From: Torreya grandis
Taxonomy: Eukaryota; Streptophyta; Pinopsida; Cupressales; Taxaceae
NCBI GenBank assembly: GCA_037957365.1
Contig: JARHVA010008422.1
Coordinates: 202,501-266,500 of the forward strand
Reading direction: 5' to 3'
DNA length: 64,000 nucleotides
Part shown: positions 41,647 through 53,181 of the stretch, piece by piece
Position numbering within the stretch: the first letter of the stretch is position 1
Layout of the letters: every line of letters starts with the position of its first letter
Position numbers and translations under genes: made by a program
The notes under the pieces: generated by a model
Seen by the model: only the letters and a program-made list of their open reading frames with translations
What the model was told of the DNA's origin: nothing
Databases searched by the model: none

Positions 41647-42731
41647 TGTTGGGTTCTTTAAGTTAGTTCCACTTTAGCACTGAAGGTTTTTCCTAACAAG
41701 CTAGCACACTATCCCTATCATGTGAGAGGTAAGTCTCACGTGCTCACCTGAAGTGCATAATAAAAAACCATTTCTCGAAGGCTTTGTAACACAATGTTAT
41801 ATGTTTGTTCATATTTTGTAACATAGTTCTTAAAAGGTTATTCAACACCATAAATATACTAATATTATCATTATTTTCCTATATTTAACTACCATTATAA
41901 CTAGGATCTTCATTACTATTTAAAAGTAGTGATAAAATAAAAAGATACCCATGACTTAGAAACAAACCATATCCATCATCCAACACTTAGAATATTTCAT
42001 CACTCATAACACAATATGGAAAACACTAATTTCACATTAATATTTTATTGAATTACAAGATAATAATGCTATATCTATTCTCTAAAGTTCCATCATACAA
42101 ATGATTACAATAGGGGTTTTTATACTTGTTTTGCCCTAACTAAGTGTCATAATTCTAACTGTTATGAATAGATGGCACATAAAATCCTAAAAAACTAAGA
42201 TTCATGGCTCTTGTAATTAGTTATTCCTATAGACTCAGGTCTCTATTCCCATAGATCCTTGTTCTATGCTATATCCTGGTGGCCAAGTGTTTCACTCCTT
42301 ATGGGTTGGTATAAAACCTATGATCAATGGGGTTGAAGTGTCCCATTTGAAATGTTCTTCTAACTTCTCCTACATTCCTTACACTCTATTTCCCATGCAC
42401 TCCCATAGTCTTCTACATTTGTTTCAAGCCCTATATTCTCAGGTCCCTCATGACACATTCTTGTTTGATTGGGTCCTCTCACAATGGGTCTCCTATACCA
42501 TTGTCCTTCCATGCTTGATAAGTTCTACACCATGATACTTATATGTTTATCAGCTATGCTCCATGGTCTTCCTACACCATGGTCCTTCTATACCATGTCA
42601 AACTTGAATTAAAATGAATAATGATCATTTTACACTATATGACAAAATGGAACAATACTTGGTCAAAATTTAGTGGCCAAGATCACCCGACACTATGCTC
42701 TTACTCTATCTTAGACTAAGTCATGCTAACA
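41647..42731 (-). repeat. 3' LTR of element C (left)
   Basis: It aligns with 44741-45663 and then 58260-58376 through TTCTTTAAGTTAGTTCCACT, CCTATCATGTGAGAGG, GATTACAATAGGGG and ACTTGGTCAAAATTTA. About 45 bases near its right end are missing from the other copy. Confidence 0.88.
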
Positions 42732-42742
42732 TCCTCCTAAAA
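42732..42742 (-). other. Polypurine tract of element C
   Basis: On the minus strand TTTTAGGAGGA ends at the LTR start TGTTAGCATG. This sets the direction of the element. Confidence 0.6.
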
Positions 42743-44100
42743 TTTTGGCCCCTTCTATTTGAGTTCTTTCTTTAGCCCATCCTAATGGGATAATCCATTG
42801 AGGACTTTGGTAGTTATTCTCTAAATGGCCTCTTTTGATTCTTTTAGCTCTTTAGGTTGAGTTAGAGTCTCAATATGTTTCATCTTTTCATCTATGGATG
42901 TACTGGCTTCTCTCTAGATGTCTTCTAATTTAGAGACCTCCTTATCAACCTATCCTTAGAGTATGGAAAACTTGCATTTATTTATTGATGATGGTTATTA
43001 AAGGTGTATTCCATCATTTCAACATCCTTGAATGCTTTCATTTGCTTGACATGGTCTTTTATTAAAAGAGTAGCATTAGTCACTTACTACCTCAAGACCT
43101 CCTCATCATGGAGCTAGGCCTTCAATATTTTATTTTGGCACGTTAGGCATGAAAAAATGCCATCCAAAATGGGTATAACCTCCCTAACTCTCTCCAATGT
43201 TCTTTAAAAAATGTTGACTACCATGGTGAACTATAATTTCATCTCTTCCCCTCATCTTTTAGCTCAAGGTGCTCCTTGTATTTCTTGAGAAAAATTTCCA
43301 TCAGGGCCTCTAATTTACCAATGGTGTCCCTATCTAGTGGTACATCATATGCAAGTTTCATTTCCTCTTTCAAAATTACTTTTCAAAGGTTTAAAACCCT
43401 TCCCTTAGCCTCAGTAGCCTCTTATATTTATTTCTTTAAGGAGGCCACTTCTTCAATGAGAACTTGTTGTTTTCAACCCCTTTATTGTACATCTCTATGA
43501 CCGTAACATGCTTTCTCTCTATAGTACATGCATGAAAATCTAAAAAAATGTTCTGATGCATTATTTCCATGTCTTGTTTTAAAAGTGTAGCACATGCCAT
43601 TATTGGAGTGAGCCTCTATAGATCAATTTTATGACATCTAGCAATCTTGGAGCATCTGGGCCAAAAAAATACAATCTAAAGGAATATCAAACTAGGGCAC
43701 CTCACTTTACATCTCCAAAAATAAGGACACCTACTTCCTTATTTCTAGGGTCACATCCTTGGTGTGGAAGTGTGACCAAAGATAGAGGTCCTTGTCCTCT
43801 ATGTTAAACTGGTAACATTCATGCATAGTAGACAACTCTCTCTATTCTTGTTCTTCTTTAACTGGCCCCTTACCCCTTTCTGGCTCTCATTCAAGTTCAT
43901 CCTCTTGATGGCTTCCTGAGGCCATCTCACTTACTCCTTGTCCATCAATATTCAGTTGATCACTATATAGGGCCTTCTATACTAGGGATAGAATCTTCTT
44001 AGAATCTAATCTTGAACTATGATTTTGTATTTGAGAGAGGTCCCATTTAGGTGCTCATCTTGGAGGCTATTATGGAGCTGACCCTGTAGCAATCTTTGGA
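42743..44100 (-). pseudogene. Element C internal frame, coiled-coil-like, unrecognised
   Basis: On the minus strand the pieces read in the same general direction: SLVTLPHQGCDPRNKEVGVL (about 43780), then FLAQMLQDC (about 43650), then EEMKLAYDVPLDRDTIGKLE and IFLKKYKEHLELKDEGKR (about 43380-43250). Leu/Glu/Lys heptad-like spacing suggests a coiled coil. I do not recognise a family and the frame is full of stops. It could be a protein unique to this non-autonomous family or a remnant of a captured gene. Confidence 0.45.
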
Positions 44101-44660
44101 GATGGTTGAAGTAAAGGTGGTCAAGGAGGTGAAGAAGGTGGGGGAGTTAGTTGAAGAGATGAAGGTTTTAGGGTAGGTGAGTGGGAAGGAGTGGAATGAC
44201 TATGGGAAGGTGAGGTAGGAGGAGATGAAGTGTGAAGAGGAGAAGAGGAAAGATGAGGTGGTGAAGGTGAATGGTGAAGTGGAGAGGGTGGAAAAGGTGA
44301 AGGGTAAGGTGGGGTTGGATATGTAATGGAAAGATGATAAGTAGTGGGTTTGGAAGGATGTGCATACACTATCCTCTATTGTTTTTATTAGGCTTTCCAC
44401 TTAAACTATCACTTGGCTCTATATTCTTCCTTCATGGCTGTAGTGCTTGGGGGAGCCTCTCCTTGGGGTCTCCATCTTGAGGGTACTATTGGGGGCATAA
44501 CATATAGAATAACTATGGACATGATCCCTAACTAAGATATCCTTAACCTTAATATCAGGTAAGTCAGTTTCCCCCTCACTATAAAGGCCTTCTTGCTTAG
44601 ATATACATACATTTTTTAGAGGGCATGGCACTCTGCATCTATCTACTCCACTTGGAGAAT
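44101..44660 (-). pseudogene. Element C internal Pro/Ser-rich frames
   Basis: Minus-strand frames at 44369-44121 are open in all three phases because the plus strand is a GGTGAAGG/GGAGAAGAGG purine run. The translation (for example TYPTPPYPSPFPPSPLHHSP) is low complexity. Upstream, 44631-44419 (MPCPLKNVCISKQEGLYSEG) is open for 70 codons. Together they could be the N-terminal, Pro-rich part of the element's single protein, joined to the coiled-coil part further left. No known domain was identified. Confidence 0.4.
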
Positions 44661-44740
44661 GATTAGTTGCAAATCATATATCCAACTAATAAAATCAATG
44701 AACTATCATGTAGAGAAATTATATGGAAACATAAATAAAA

Positions 44741-45663
44741 TTTTGGATTCTTTAAGTTAGTTCCACTTCAGTGCTGAAGCTTCCCCCAACAAGCCAACAT
44801 GTTGGCCCTATCATGTGAGAGGTCAGTCTCACACACTCACCTAAAGCACACAATGAAAGACCAATTCTTAAAGGCTTTGTAGCACAATTCTATACATTTT
44901 TTCATATTTCATAACATAGTTCTTAAAAGGTTATTTAACACCATAGATAGGCTACTATTATCCTTATTGTCCTAGATTTAAATACCATTATAACTAGGAT
45001 CACCATTACTATTTAATAGTAGTGATAAAATAAAAAGATACCCATGACTTATAAATAAACCATATCCATCATCCACCACTTATAATATTTCATCACTCAT
45101 AACACAATATAGCAAACACTGATTTTTCATTAATTGGTTACTGAATTACAAGATAATAATGCTATATCTATTCTCCAAAGGTCCATCATGCAAATGATTA
45201 CAATAGGGGGTTTTATACTTGTTTTTCCCTATATAAGTGTCATAATTCTAACTATTATTAATAGATGGCATATAGACTCCCAACAAATTAAGAGCCATCA
45301 CTCTCATAGTTAGTTATTTATATAGACTCAGATCTTTACACCCCTAGATTCTCATTTTATGTTATATCCTAGAAACCAAGTGTTTCATTCCTCATAAGTT
45401 GGCACAAAACCTCTGATCAATGGGGTCAAAGTGTCCCAGTTGAAATTTTATTTTAACTTCTCTCATGTCCCTTACTCTCCACTTCACATGTGATCCCCTA
45501 GTCTTCCACTTTTGTTTTAAGCCCTCTATTCTTGAGTCCCTCATGACACATTGTCTTTTGAATGGGTCCTCTCTCACTGAGTCTCTTGCACCATTGTCCT
45601 CCTATGATAAACAAGTTCCATGCCCTGATACTTCTATGATTATTAGCTATGCTCTATAGCCTT
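44741..45663 (-). repeat. 5' LTR of element C, part 1 (left of nested D)
   Basis: It aligns with the first 920 bases of 41647-42731. It ends at GCCTT (45659-45663), the left target duplication of element D; the uninterrupted copy has GTCTT. Confidence 0.88.
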
Positions 45664-45997
45664 TGATGAGTCCATAAATTAACTCATTATTACTATAGTT
45701 TATAGCCTTAAATATGTCAAATGGTTGATTTTTATGTGTAATCTTGATGTTTAGAACTTACATAATGTAGGAAATAGATGCTTTTTCCTAAATAAACTCA
45801 TGTAAAGTCTAAGTCTATCTTCTTTGCACTTTGTTCTAAAATTTTCATGTTTTAGGCTCCACATTTTGATTTATACAGGTAAATAGTAGTATTAATCTGA
45901 GTTTTGATAAGATTGTGAAGACAAGGAAGATTCAAGGTGAAGATTGAACCATATAAGACTTAACTATAGATTCTAAAGTTGTATATTTTGATAGGCT

Positions 45998-46090
45998 TGC
46001 TACATATTTTGATAGGTGAGCTATGTATTTTTATAGGTGAGCTATAGATTTCAACAAGTGAGCTATAGATTTTGACAACAAGCTATAGAT
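45998..46090 (+). repeat. 21-base tandem array in the 5' LTR of D
   Basis: Units beginning AGCTATRGAT or TGCTACATAT start at 45998, 46019, 46040, 46061 and 46081, a period of 20-21 bases. The consensus is close to AGCTATAGATTTTGATAGG followed by TG. Confidence 0.9.
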
Positions 46091-46226
46091 TATTTTATTT
46101 TTTCTATGAATTGACCCATATTTATCCATAATTAATAATAGTACATTCTAAATGGTTTAGATAGCTCCTCTAACCTCTTCATTATAATCTAAAGAGCTCT
46201 TTTCAACATTTCCATTTATGTTCATG

Positions 46227-46236
46227 TATATAAATA
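46227..46236 (+). promoter_or_regulatory. TATA box of LTR D
   Basis: TATATAAATA in the context TTCATGTATATAAATA, conserved in the 3' LTR at 57272-57281. Confidence 0.6.
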
Positions 46237-47214
46237 GATGCCTATTTCTATTTAGTCTTCCATTTTGGGAAGTTGTTAATCTAGGTTACAATGATGAAGA
46301 GAAAATATAAGAATGTCAATATATATAAAGAATTTGATTTATATATTTAGGCATGGAAAATTTTATCTATGGATTCTTTGACTCCTAAAATATCTCATTG
46401 CAATCACTTTCTATTCCAACTATATCACTCAATTTATCCAAAATATCTTCTATTTTCAAATTAGTTAAGTTGTTTTCTAGAATATCAAGATAGAAAGTTT
46501 CTTGGTATAGAATAAATATATATATCCATGCTTGGATATATAAATTTTATGAATACATATAGAGATATTGTAATTTTAGTGATTTTATAAAATACAAGTA
46601 CTGCATCAGTTTCCTTTCCTAATTGATGTGTTGAAGAAAATATCTTGAGTTGAGTTAATTTAGACTTGGATCTAAGGGAGCAAGGACCTACTCTTGAGGA
46701 AATAAGAAATCTATTTGGTCTTTATAGGTTGATTTTGTACTTATTTCAATTAAAGATTACTATAGATATATATTTGTATAGTTAAGATTGAAAACCTATA
46801 AAATTGAATAGTTAATCTATTATTTCTAGTATTTGTTTCATTCCTTCAAATTATACAAATATATATTTATGATTGTTTTTAATTAGTAAATAAGGTTTGA
46901 TATTATTTTAATGTTGCAATAGTGATTAAGTATATTTGTTTTACAAGTTATGTGAAGCATCTTTCAAATTTTGTAATTTAGATCAGATTGAGTGGTTTAT
47001 GTTTCTATAAAGAGTGTTCTCTTTTCAAACTATAGCGTAGAGATTAAAAGTAGATATAGATTATCATAAAAACCAAAAAAAACCCCAAAAATTAGTACTT
47101 TTAACTTGAAATCAATAAATACCTCATTGTAAATAGCTTTAGGCATCACCTTGGTAAGAACAGACACTAACAAACATTGGTTTAATGAAGGGGTAATAAC
47201 AAAACCCATCATTT

Positions 47215-47232
47215 TTTGTGCCATTATCAGGG
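47215..47232 (+). other. Primer binding site of element D
   Basis: TTTGTGCCATTATCAGGG begins three bases after the LTR. It aligns with TTGGCGCCGTTGTCGGGG, the tRNA-Asp-type site of Athila and relatives, with five differences, four of them C-to-T or G-to-A. Confidence 0.7.
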
Positions 47233-47329
47233 CCTTTCAGGTGTCAGTAAATTAAATATAGGATAATAGTCTATAAAACATAAAAATACAAAAACAAAAT
47301 AAAATCACTCTCTTTTCAAAATCAAGTAT

Positions 47330-48446
47330 ATGAGTAGGCCACATGATTCACAAGGTAGATTTGTTCCAAAACATTTTGATCCTTTCAAGGAAAGAATCAA
47401 GGCAATCATAGACAAAATAGATAGCTTGAAAAAATAGATAATATAATCCTTTAGTCATATTTCTAAAGGACCAAAAGAATCCTCTTTTGCATTAGCTAAA
47501 ATTTTAGACACTGAATAATCAAGATCCCCTCATCTCAATAGAACTTTATTTGACATGGGCAAAAACATAGGCTAGGTAGAGAACCCTCGTAGAGATGCTC
47601 TTGAAAGACCTTCTCTTATCATATTATCTTTGAAGATGATGATTGAATAATGAAAAATATTTATCTAGCTAATTTACCTACCTTTAGAGAATTGTCTATC
47701 AAAGACCCAGATCAATTTATTTTTGAGTTTAAGGTTCTCTGTTAGACCTATGATTACACCTTAGATAGTAAAAAATTGAAACTTTTTCCTTCTACTTTGA
47801 AGGAAGGAGATATGATATGGTTCATGGGCCTAGGAGGGAACTCTATTCATACTTGGAGAGAAATGGAAGCAACATTTTTGGATAAATATCAAGACTATTT
47901 TAGGGTCAAGGATAAGAAAGAAGATTTTTTTTAAAATTAGACAAAATGAAGATGAGAACCTTGAAGATTACATAGAAAGGTTTGCCTTTGCTCTCAATAG
48001 ATATGGATATGAGTTACCTGAAGAATCAATCAAAATTATTTTTCTTAAGGGCTTGGATGAATCTTCTAGGGATTCTTTGAATCTTATGGGAAAATGAGAA
48101 ATTACTAAGCTTGACTTCCAAGAAATTACATGGTTATGTACAAACTAGTCTAGAACAAAATCTAGTGGTACAAGAGGGAAAATTGGAAAATATAGTGATG
48201 TAAGCTAGCTCATGGAAGAGTTAGCAAACTTTAAAATAGATACATTAGTCTAATTGAATTCAAGATTAGATGTATTTCAAGCCAAGGTGAAATATAATAA
48301 TGAGCCATTAGAAATCTATTACCCAAAATGCAGATTGAAACATGCACTTAGAGACTATCCTTTAGATAAAACTAAAATTTATGGAATATGTGATGCTAAG
48401 GATCATGACACAAATAATTGTCATCACCTTCCTAGTCTCAATAATT
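47330..48446 (+). pseudogene. Element D gag remnant with double zinc-knuckle-like region
   Basis: A Met start at 47330 opens MSRPHDSQGRFVPKHFDPFK. The capsid-like core at 47675-47930 reads LPTFRELSIKDPDQFIFEFK, then MIWFMGLGGNSIHTWREMEA and FLDKYQDYFR, the usual 'W-x3-F-x3-Y' gag pattern. One frameshift near 47930 lies in an 8-base T run. The C-terminal frame 48254-48448 contains YYPKCRLKHALRDYPLDKTK and YGICDAKDHDTNNCHHLP, two Cys/His clusters (C-x3-KH and C-x6-H-x4-C types), where some Cys positions have become Tyr. It would form the particle and bind RNA. Confidence 0.8.
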
Positions 48447-49190
48447 AGTTCAAAAAAAATACACAATCCATAGAATAAATCAATTATGTTCAGAGACAAG
48501 GAGATACCTTCCAATAAAATCAATAGTTTGGATCAAGACTTCCTTTCCAATAATGGCATGCACCCTCACAACTATGGACTGTACCACCATGGGGCACCTA
48601 GGAATGGATGCCAGAATAATGGATGATGCCCCAAATTTTTCAACAAAAATGGATGTCATAAGGTCATTAACAACCATAGAGAAACTGACATTGGAATTCT
48701 AGTCCAATTTATAATTAGCAACACTAAATAAGGTATCCACAACAACAACAACAAGCATTAATGGGTCCCCAGGGAAATCAAACCACCCCTATGAAGTAAG
48801 CAAATTAGCCTTAGTTACCTAATAAACTAGTAGAAAATCCAAAAAAAAAGTTTTTTGTAAACAAAAAAGGTGAAACAATGGGGGTAGGAACTATTAAATG
48901 TGTAGATATTCATCTTAGATCAGAAAGAATAGTGCAAGAATAGTAGATCGTCATCACAGAAGTACCACAAGAAAAATAAATTCATTAATTTAACTAACAC
49001 AAGAAAAAGATTCTAAGGAGGAAATTGGAAAAATAGATGAATTTATCATAACACCTCCATTTGTGCCTTTTCCACAAAGATTAAAGGAAGTAGAACACAA
49101 CAAGGACTATGAATTGATCTAAGAAATCAAAAAGTTAAACAGAAAAATTCCATTATTACAAGCCATTAGAGATATCCCAAAAGTAAACAA
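48447..49190 (+). other. Gag-protease linker of element D
   Basis: A Gln/Pro-rich, stop-riddled stretch (AACAACAACAACAA near 48740) joins gag and protease. A repeated KKVFFVNKKGE-like motif near 48840 and the acidic piece after it match no known domain. Confidence 0.5.
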
Positions 49191-49239
49191 GGTGATCAAA
49201 ATTTTGTGTATCAAGACACCTAGTATAAAAAATAGTATC

Positions 49240-49750
49240 CTAAGACCATACAGGTTGATGGTAAGTTTGTTGATTTATTAGCAAGGAAGTTGTTTTTGCC
49301 TAAATATAGAGACCTAGGAAGTCTTATCATCTCTATAAAGATTAGACAAAAATAAATACCAAATGTATTGGTAGATCTAGGGGATGATATTAATGTGATG
49401 ACTATAGACACCATGTAAAACATTTCCTTGAAGGACATGTAACTAAATACCATAATCATACAAATGGCAGATCATTCAACTACCAAACCAAAAGGTGTCA
49501 TTGAGGACATAATGTTGACTATAGAATCATGGGAGTATCCTATTGATTTTATTGTCCTACAACCTAAAAATAGGTAGATTGGATACCAAATGATTTTGGG
49601 AAGACATTGGTTAGAAACTATAGTAACATTGATTGATTGTAGATTAGGGGATATGACCATTTCAAATGGTAAAGCAAAATGGATTTCTCTATACCCACTT
49701 GCTAAACCATCAATCAATACTATTAAATAGTTATGGGCTGATCAACCTAA
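49240..49750 (+). pseudogene. Element D aspartic protease remnant
   Basis: The chain reads FVDLLARKLFLPKYRDLG, then IPNVLVDLGDDINVMTIDTM near 49355-49420, where DLG is the active-site triad of Athila-type proteases. It continues EDIMLTIESWEYPIDFIVLQ and MILGRHWLETIVTLIDCRLG near 49505-49650, the 'ILGRPWLxT' hallmark. The catalytic Asp is kept. Stops occur at former Gln positions. Confidence 0.85.
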
Positions 49751-49843
49751 TGAAAAAAATGATATCATATCTTTTCTAGATATGTTTATAATCACTGAAC
49801 ATGTTGATCAAGCAGATGATGAGTTATTAAGAAGTGTTAGAAT

Positions 49844-49927
49844 AGCTATGGATCTTGACAATCTAGCTATAGATCTTGATAATCTAGCTATGGATTGCAA
49901 CAAACTAGCTATGGATTTGAGTAAAAT
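49844..49927 (+). repeat. 21-base tandem array in the protease-RT linker of D
   Basis: Four units start exactly 21 bases apart (49844, 49865, 49886, 49907), each opening AGCTATRGAT. They encode a repeated LAMD/LAID-LDN heptapeptide. The unit is homologous to the array in the LTRs of the same element (45998-46090 and 57004-57140). Confidence 0.92.
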
Positions 49928-50239
49928 ACCTTTTCAAGGTATCATTTCCTAATCTTATAATCATTCATCCTCTTCCATCTCTTAAAATACATTGTATGAT
50001 CATAAAGACGTTCAAAATAGTGTGATGCAATGGGCATATAAAGGCCAAGATTCATTTCTTACAACCTTTCATTATCCATTAGCTGGAGTTATTCCCATAG
50101 GATAAAAATTTGTTAAAAATACGATTACATTTCATGAATTACTTAAACATACTTTTCCTCTCATCTCATTGATGTGTGAATTCAAGCAAATAGAATCTTC
50201 TCATCCAAGAATTAAATAGATCATTGTATCACCAAGGAA

Positions 50240-51660
50240 GACACTCAACATTAATAGTTGGTTGACAAATGATCAAGAAATGAAAGTTTATGATGTACTT
50301 AGGAATCACACTCAATATTTTACATGGGAATACCAAGATGTGAAATTAATTAATCCAATCATATGTACACACTAAATTTACATGAAGAATATTAATCCTG
50401 TAATATAGTCACAAAGAAGAATCAATCTTACCTTGAGAGACATTGTAAAAACTGAAATTGGAAAGATGTTAAAAGTAGGATTTATATATCTCATTTTTAA
50501 TAGCCAATGGGTCTCTCCCTTGGTCATTATTCATAAAAAGCATGGAAAATAGAGAGTATGTGTGGACTATAGAGAAATAAACAAAGCAACAATGAGAGAC
50601 TACTTCCCCCTACCCTTCATTGATCAAGTACTTGATAATCTAGCTAGAAAAAGATATTTTTTGTTTCTTGATGGCTTTAGTGGATATAACCAAATACAAT
50701 TAGCACATGAGGATCAAGACAAAAAAAAATTCACGTGACCATGGGGATCATTTTATTATAGAGTCTTTCCCTTTGGTTTATGCAATGCACCTGCCACTTT
50801 TCAATGAGCTGTCCTAGCCATATTTCTAGATTTGACCAATGACTATGTAGAAGTTTGTATGGATGATTTAACTATTTATGGGGAATATTTTGATGAAAGT
50901 TTAAGTAGTATTAAAAAATTAATATAAATATGTGAGGACCACTATTTGTCTCTAAGTCATGATAAATGTTTGATTATGGTAGAAGAAGGCATAGTTTTAT
51001 GACATCATATTTATAGAAAAGGGATCCAAGTAGATCGAAAAAAAATTGAAGTCAATTCAAACTTGTGTATTCCTCAAAATAAAAATGACATTAAGAGTTT
51101 TTTAGGACATGCAGGTTATTACATAAGATTCATAGAAGATTTTAACAAGATTTTTGCCCTAATGTTTGCTCTGATTATAAAAGAAAGTGAATTTGTTTGG
51201 AGTCTATCCTATCAACAAGCATTGGAAACTATCAAAGAAAATATTAGAATTACACCAATCTTAAGAGGACCTAATTGGTCACATCCCTTTCATAGTTATA
51301 CTAATGCATCTAATCATGCTATGGGTGTTGTTTTAGGATAGAAAGATGAAAATGGAAATGTGTATACCATATATTATATAAGCAAGAACTTAACTTCAAT
51401 TGAAATAAATTATACAACCACCAAGAAGGAAGTCCTTGCTATAATTTATGTGATAAAAAAATTAGACATTATATTACTAGATATAAAATATTTGTATATG
51501 TTGATCATGAAGCAATTTGGTATTTGATGAACAAGCCCATAATAGGAGGAATATTTATCAGATGGTTGTTATTACTATAGGAATTTGATATAATATTTTT
51601 TTATAAACATGTGAAGTTCAATGTGGTTGCTGATTTTCTTTTTAGGCTGCATAATGAAGA
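50240..51660 (+). pseudogene. Element D reverse transcriptase and RNase H remnant
   Basis: RT motifs in order: LTLRDIVKTEIGKMLKVGFI (50430), WVSPLVIIHKKHGK, RVCVDYREINKATMRDYFPL (50555-50615), FIDQVLDNLARKRYFLFLDG, FYYRVFPFGLCNAPATFQ and the catalytic VCMDDLTIYGEYFDE (about 50855-50895), with both Asp kept. The connection region 51063-51341 is open (DIKSFLGHAGYYIRFIEDFN). RNase H begins PFHSYTNASNHAMGVVLG and continues YTTTKKEVLAIIYVIKK near 51410. MDD preceded by Cys where Phe or Tyr is usual, and LTIYG, fit Athila. Stops at Trp/Gln codons break it. Confidence 0.9.
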
Positions 51661-51687
51661 TGAAGAGGAACCTTAAAAGATAATTTT

Positions 51688-52870
51688 TTGGATGAACAAT
51701 TATTTTTTGTTTTAGCACAAACACCTTGGTTTGTAGATATATTAAAATTTGTAGCTACAAGGAAGTTTCCTTTTCAATGCACTAAAAAGGAAGATAAATG
51801 TTTAATTAAAATAAGTTATTATAAATGGATTAATGGTATACTATTTAAGCTTGGACTAGATCATGTTTTCCATAGGTGTGTGAAGGAAAATGAGATGTAT
51901 GATATTATTCATGCATGTCATGATGAACCTAGAGGTGGACATTACTCAGTGAAAAGAATGGCCCACAAAATTCTTAGAGTTAGATATTTCTAGCCAACTC
52001 TCCATAAACAGGTAAAGACTTATGTTTGGCAACGTGATGCATGTCAAAGAATAGGAAAACCTACATTATCCTCCAAGATGCCTTTGCATCCATAGGTAAT
52101 TATATAACCTTTTAAGAAATGGGGTATGGAATTTGTTGGGCCCATAGATCCACCTTCACAAGGTAAATAATACTTGTTGGTATGTATGGACTATGTAACT
52201 AAATGGGCTAGAGTTCAATCTCTTTCTTCTATAAGAGAAGAAGAAGTAGCATATTTCCTCTATTTTAATATCATGCAAATGTTTTGGATCACCAAGAGAG
52301 ATAGTATCAAATCAAAGAGCACAAAATATGTCCAATATGATGTAAGCATTTATGAAGATCTACCAAGCTAACCACAAAAAATATTCATTATACCATCCTC
52401 AAGCAAATGGAAAATTAGAAGTCACTAATAGAGAATTAAAAACCATTCTTACTAAGATAGTCAGTAGCATCTAGAAGAATTGGGCAACCAAATTCCCAAA
52501 ATCTATTTGGGCTTACAACACTATGTGGAAAACCACTACCAATTTTTCACCTTATGAGTTGATCGATGGTAATAAACTTCTTCTTTCAATTGAATTTGAA
52601 ATGAAAACTTTGAGGATTTCACTAAAAGTAGTTGATTTAGATGAATCACAAAGAGAAAGAATGTTACAATTGAATGAACTAGGTGAAATAAGGATAGAAG
52701 CCTTACAACAAATAGAAATGACATGGTACTAGAGAAAAATATGGCATGACTTGCATATCAAAGAATGACAATTCAAAGAAGAAGATTAGGCACTCTTATA
52801 TGATTCCAAGTATCATAATTTCAAAGGTAAACTTCAAACTAGATGGGTAAGACCATTTTAAATAACACAC
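51688..52870 (+). pseudogene. Element D integrase remnant
   Basis: The 101-codon frame 51688-51993 covers the linker and zinc-binding region: WFVDILKFVATRKFPFQCTK, then HACHDEPRGGHYSVKRMAHK. It continues past a stop to VWQRDACQRIGKP near 52025-52060. The core shows YLLVCMDYVTKWARVQSL (first Asp, 52170) but the second-Asp segment is shortened or scrambled near 52290-52370. YHPQANGKLEVTNRELKTIL near 52390-52450 retains the catalytic Glu. The C-terminal frame 52523-52732 reads FSPYELIDGNKLLLSIEFEM and ends LGEIRIEALQQIE. It is non-functional because of stops and a frameshift. Confidence 0.88.
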
Positions 52871-53110
52871 ATTTTTTATAATGGTTATGTATAGTTACTA
52901 CCTATTGATGGAAATCAAAAGACACTTCTTATAAATAGACATTGTTAAAAATAATACTAGAAGCCTACTAGCAAGGAAGAATTTATCCATTTAATATAAA
53001 ATGAATTTTGTTTCGTGGAAGAACTCAAGTCTTCCATGGTAATTGATCTCTAAAAGACAAAATTGGCTTGAATAAATGAAGATAATCTTTCTCTTCCCTA
53101 AAAATGTAAA

Positions 53111-53113
<3 letters not shown>

Positions 53114-53176
<63 letters not shown>
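53114..53176 (+). repeat. (AT)n microsatellite downstream of integrase in D
   Basis: A pure AT tract of about 30 units lies between the integrase remnant and the extra 3' frames. Confidence 0.97.

Positions 53177-53179
<3 letters not shown>

Positions 53180-53181
<2 letters not shown>

Larger units (their letters stand above)
45664..47211 (+). repeat. 5' LTR of element D
   Basis: It aligns with 56706-58259 with no large gap. It contains a 21-base tandem array at 45998-46090 and a TATA box at 46227-46236. It closes with CCCATCA. Confidence 0.92.

Noticed and set aside
44121..44400. Three overlapping Pro/Ser-rich minus-strand frames as separate genes
   Set aside because: All three phases are open because of a purine-rich plus strand. 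At most one could be real, and it is listed as part of element C.
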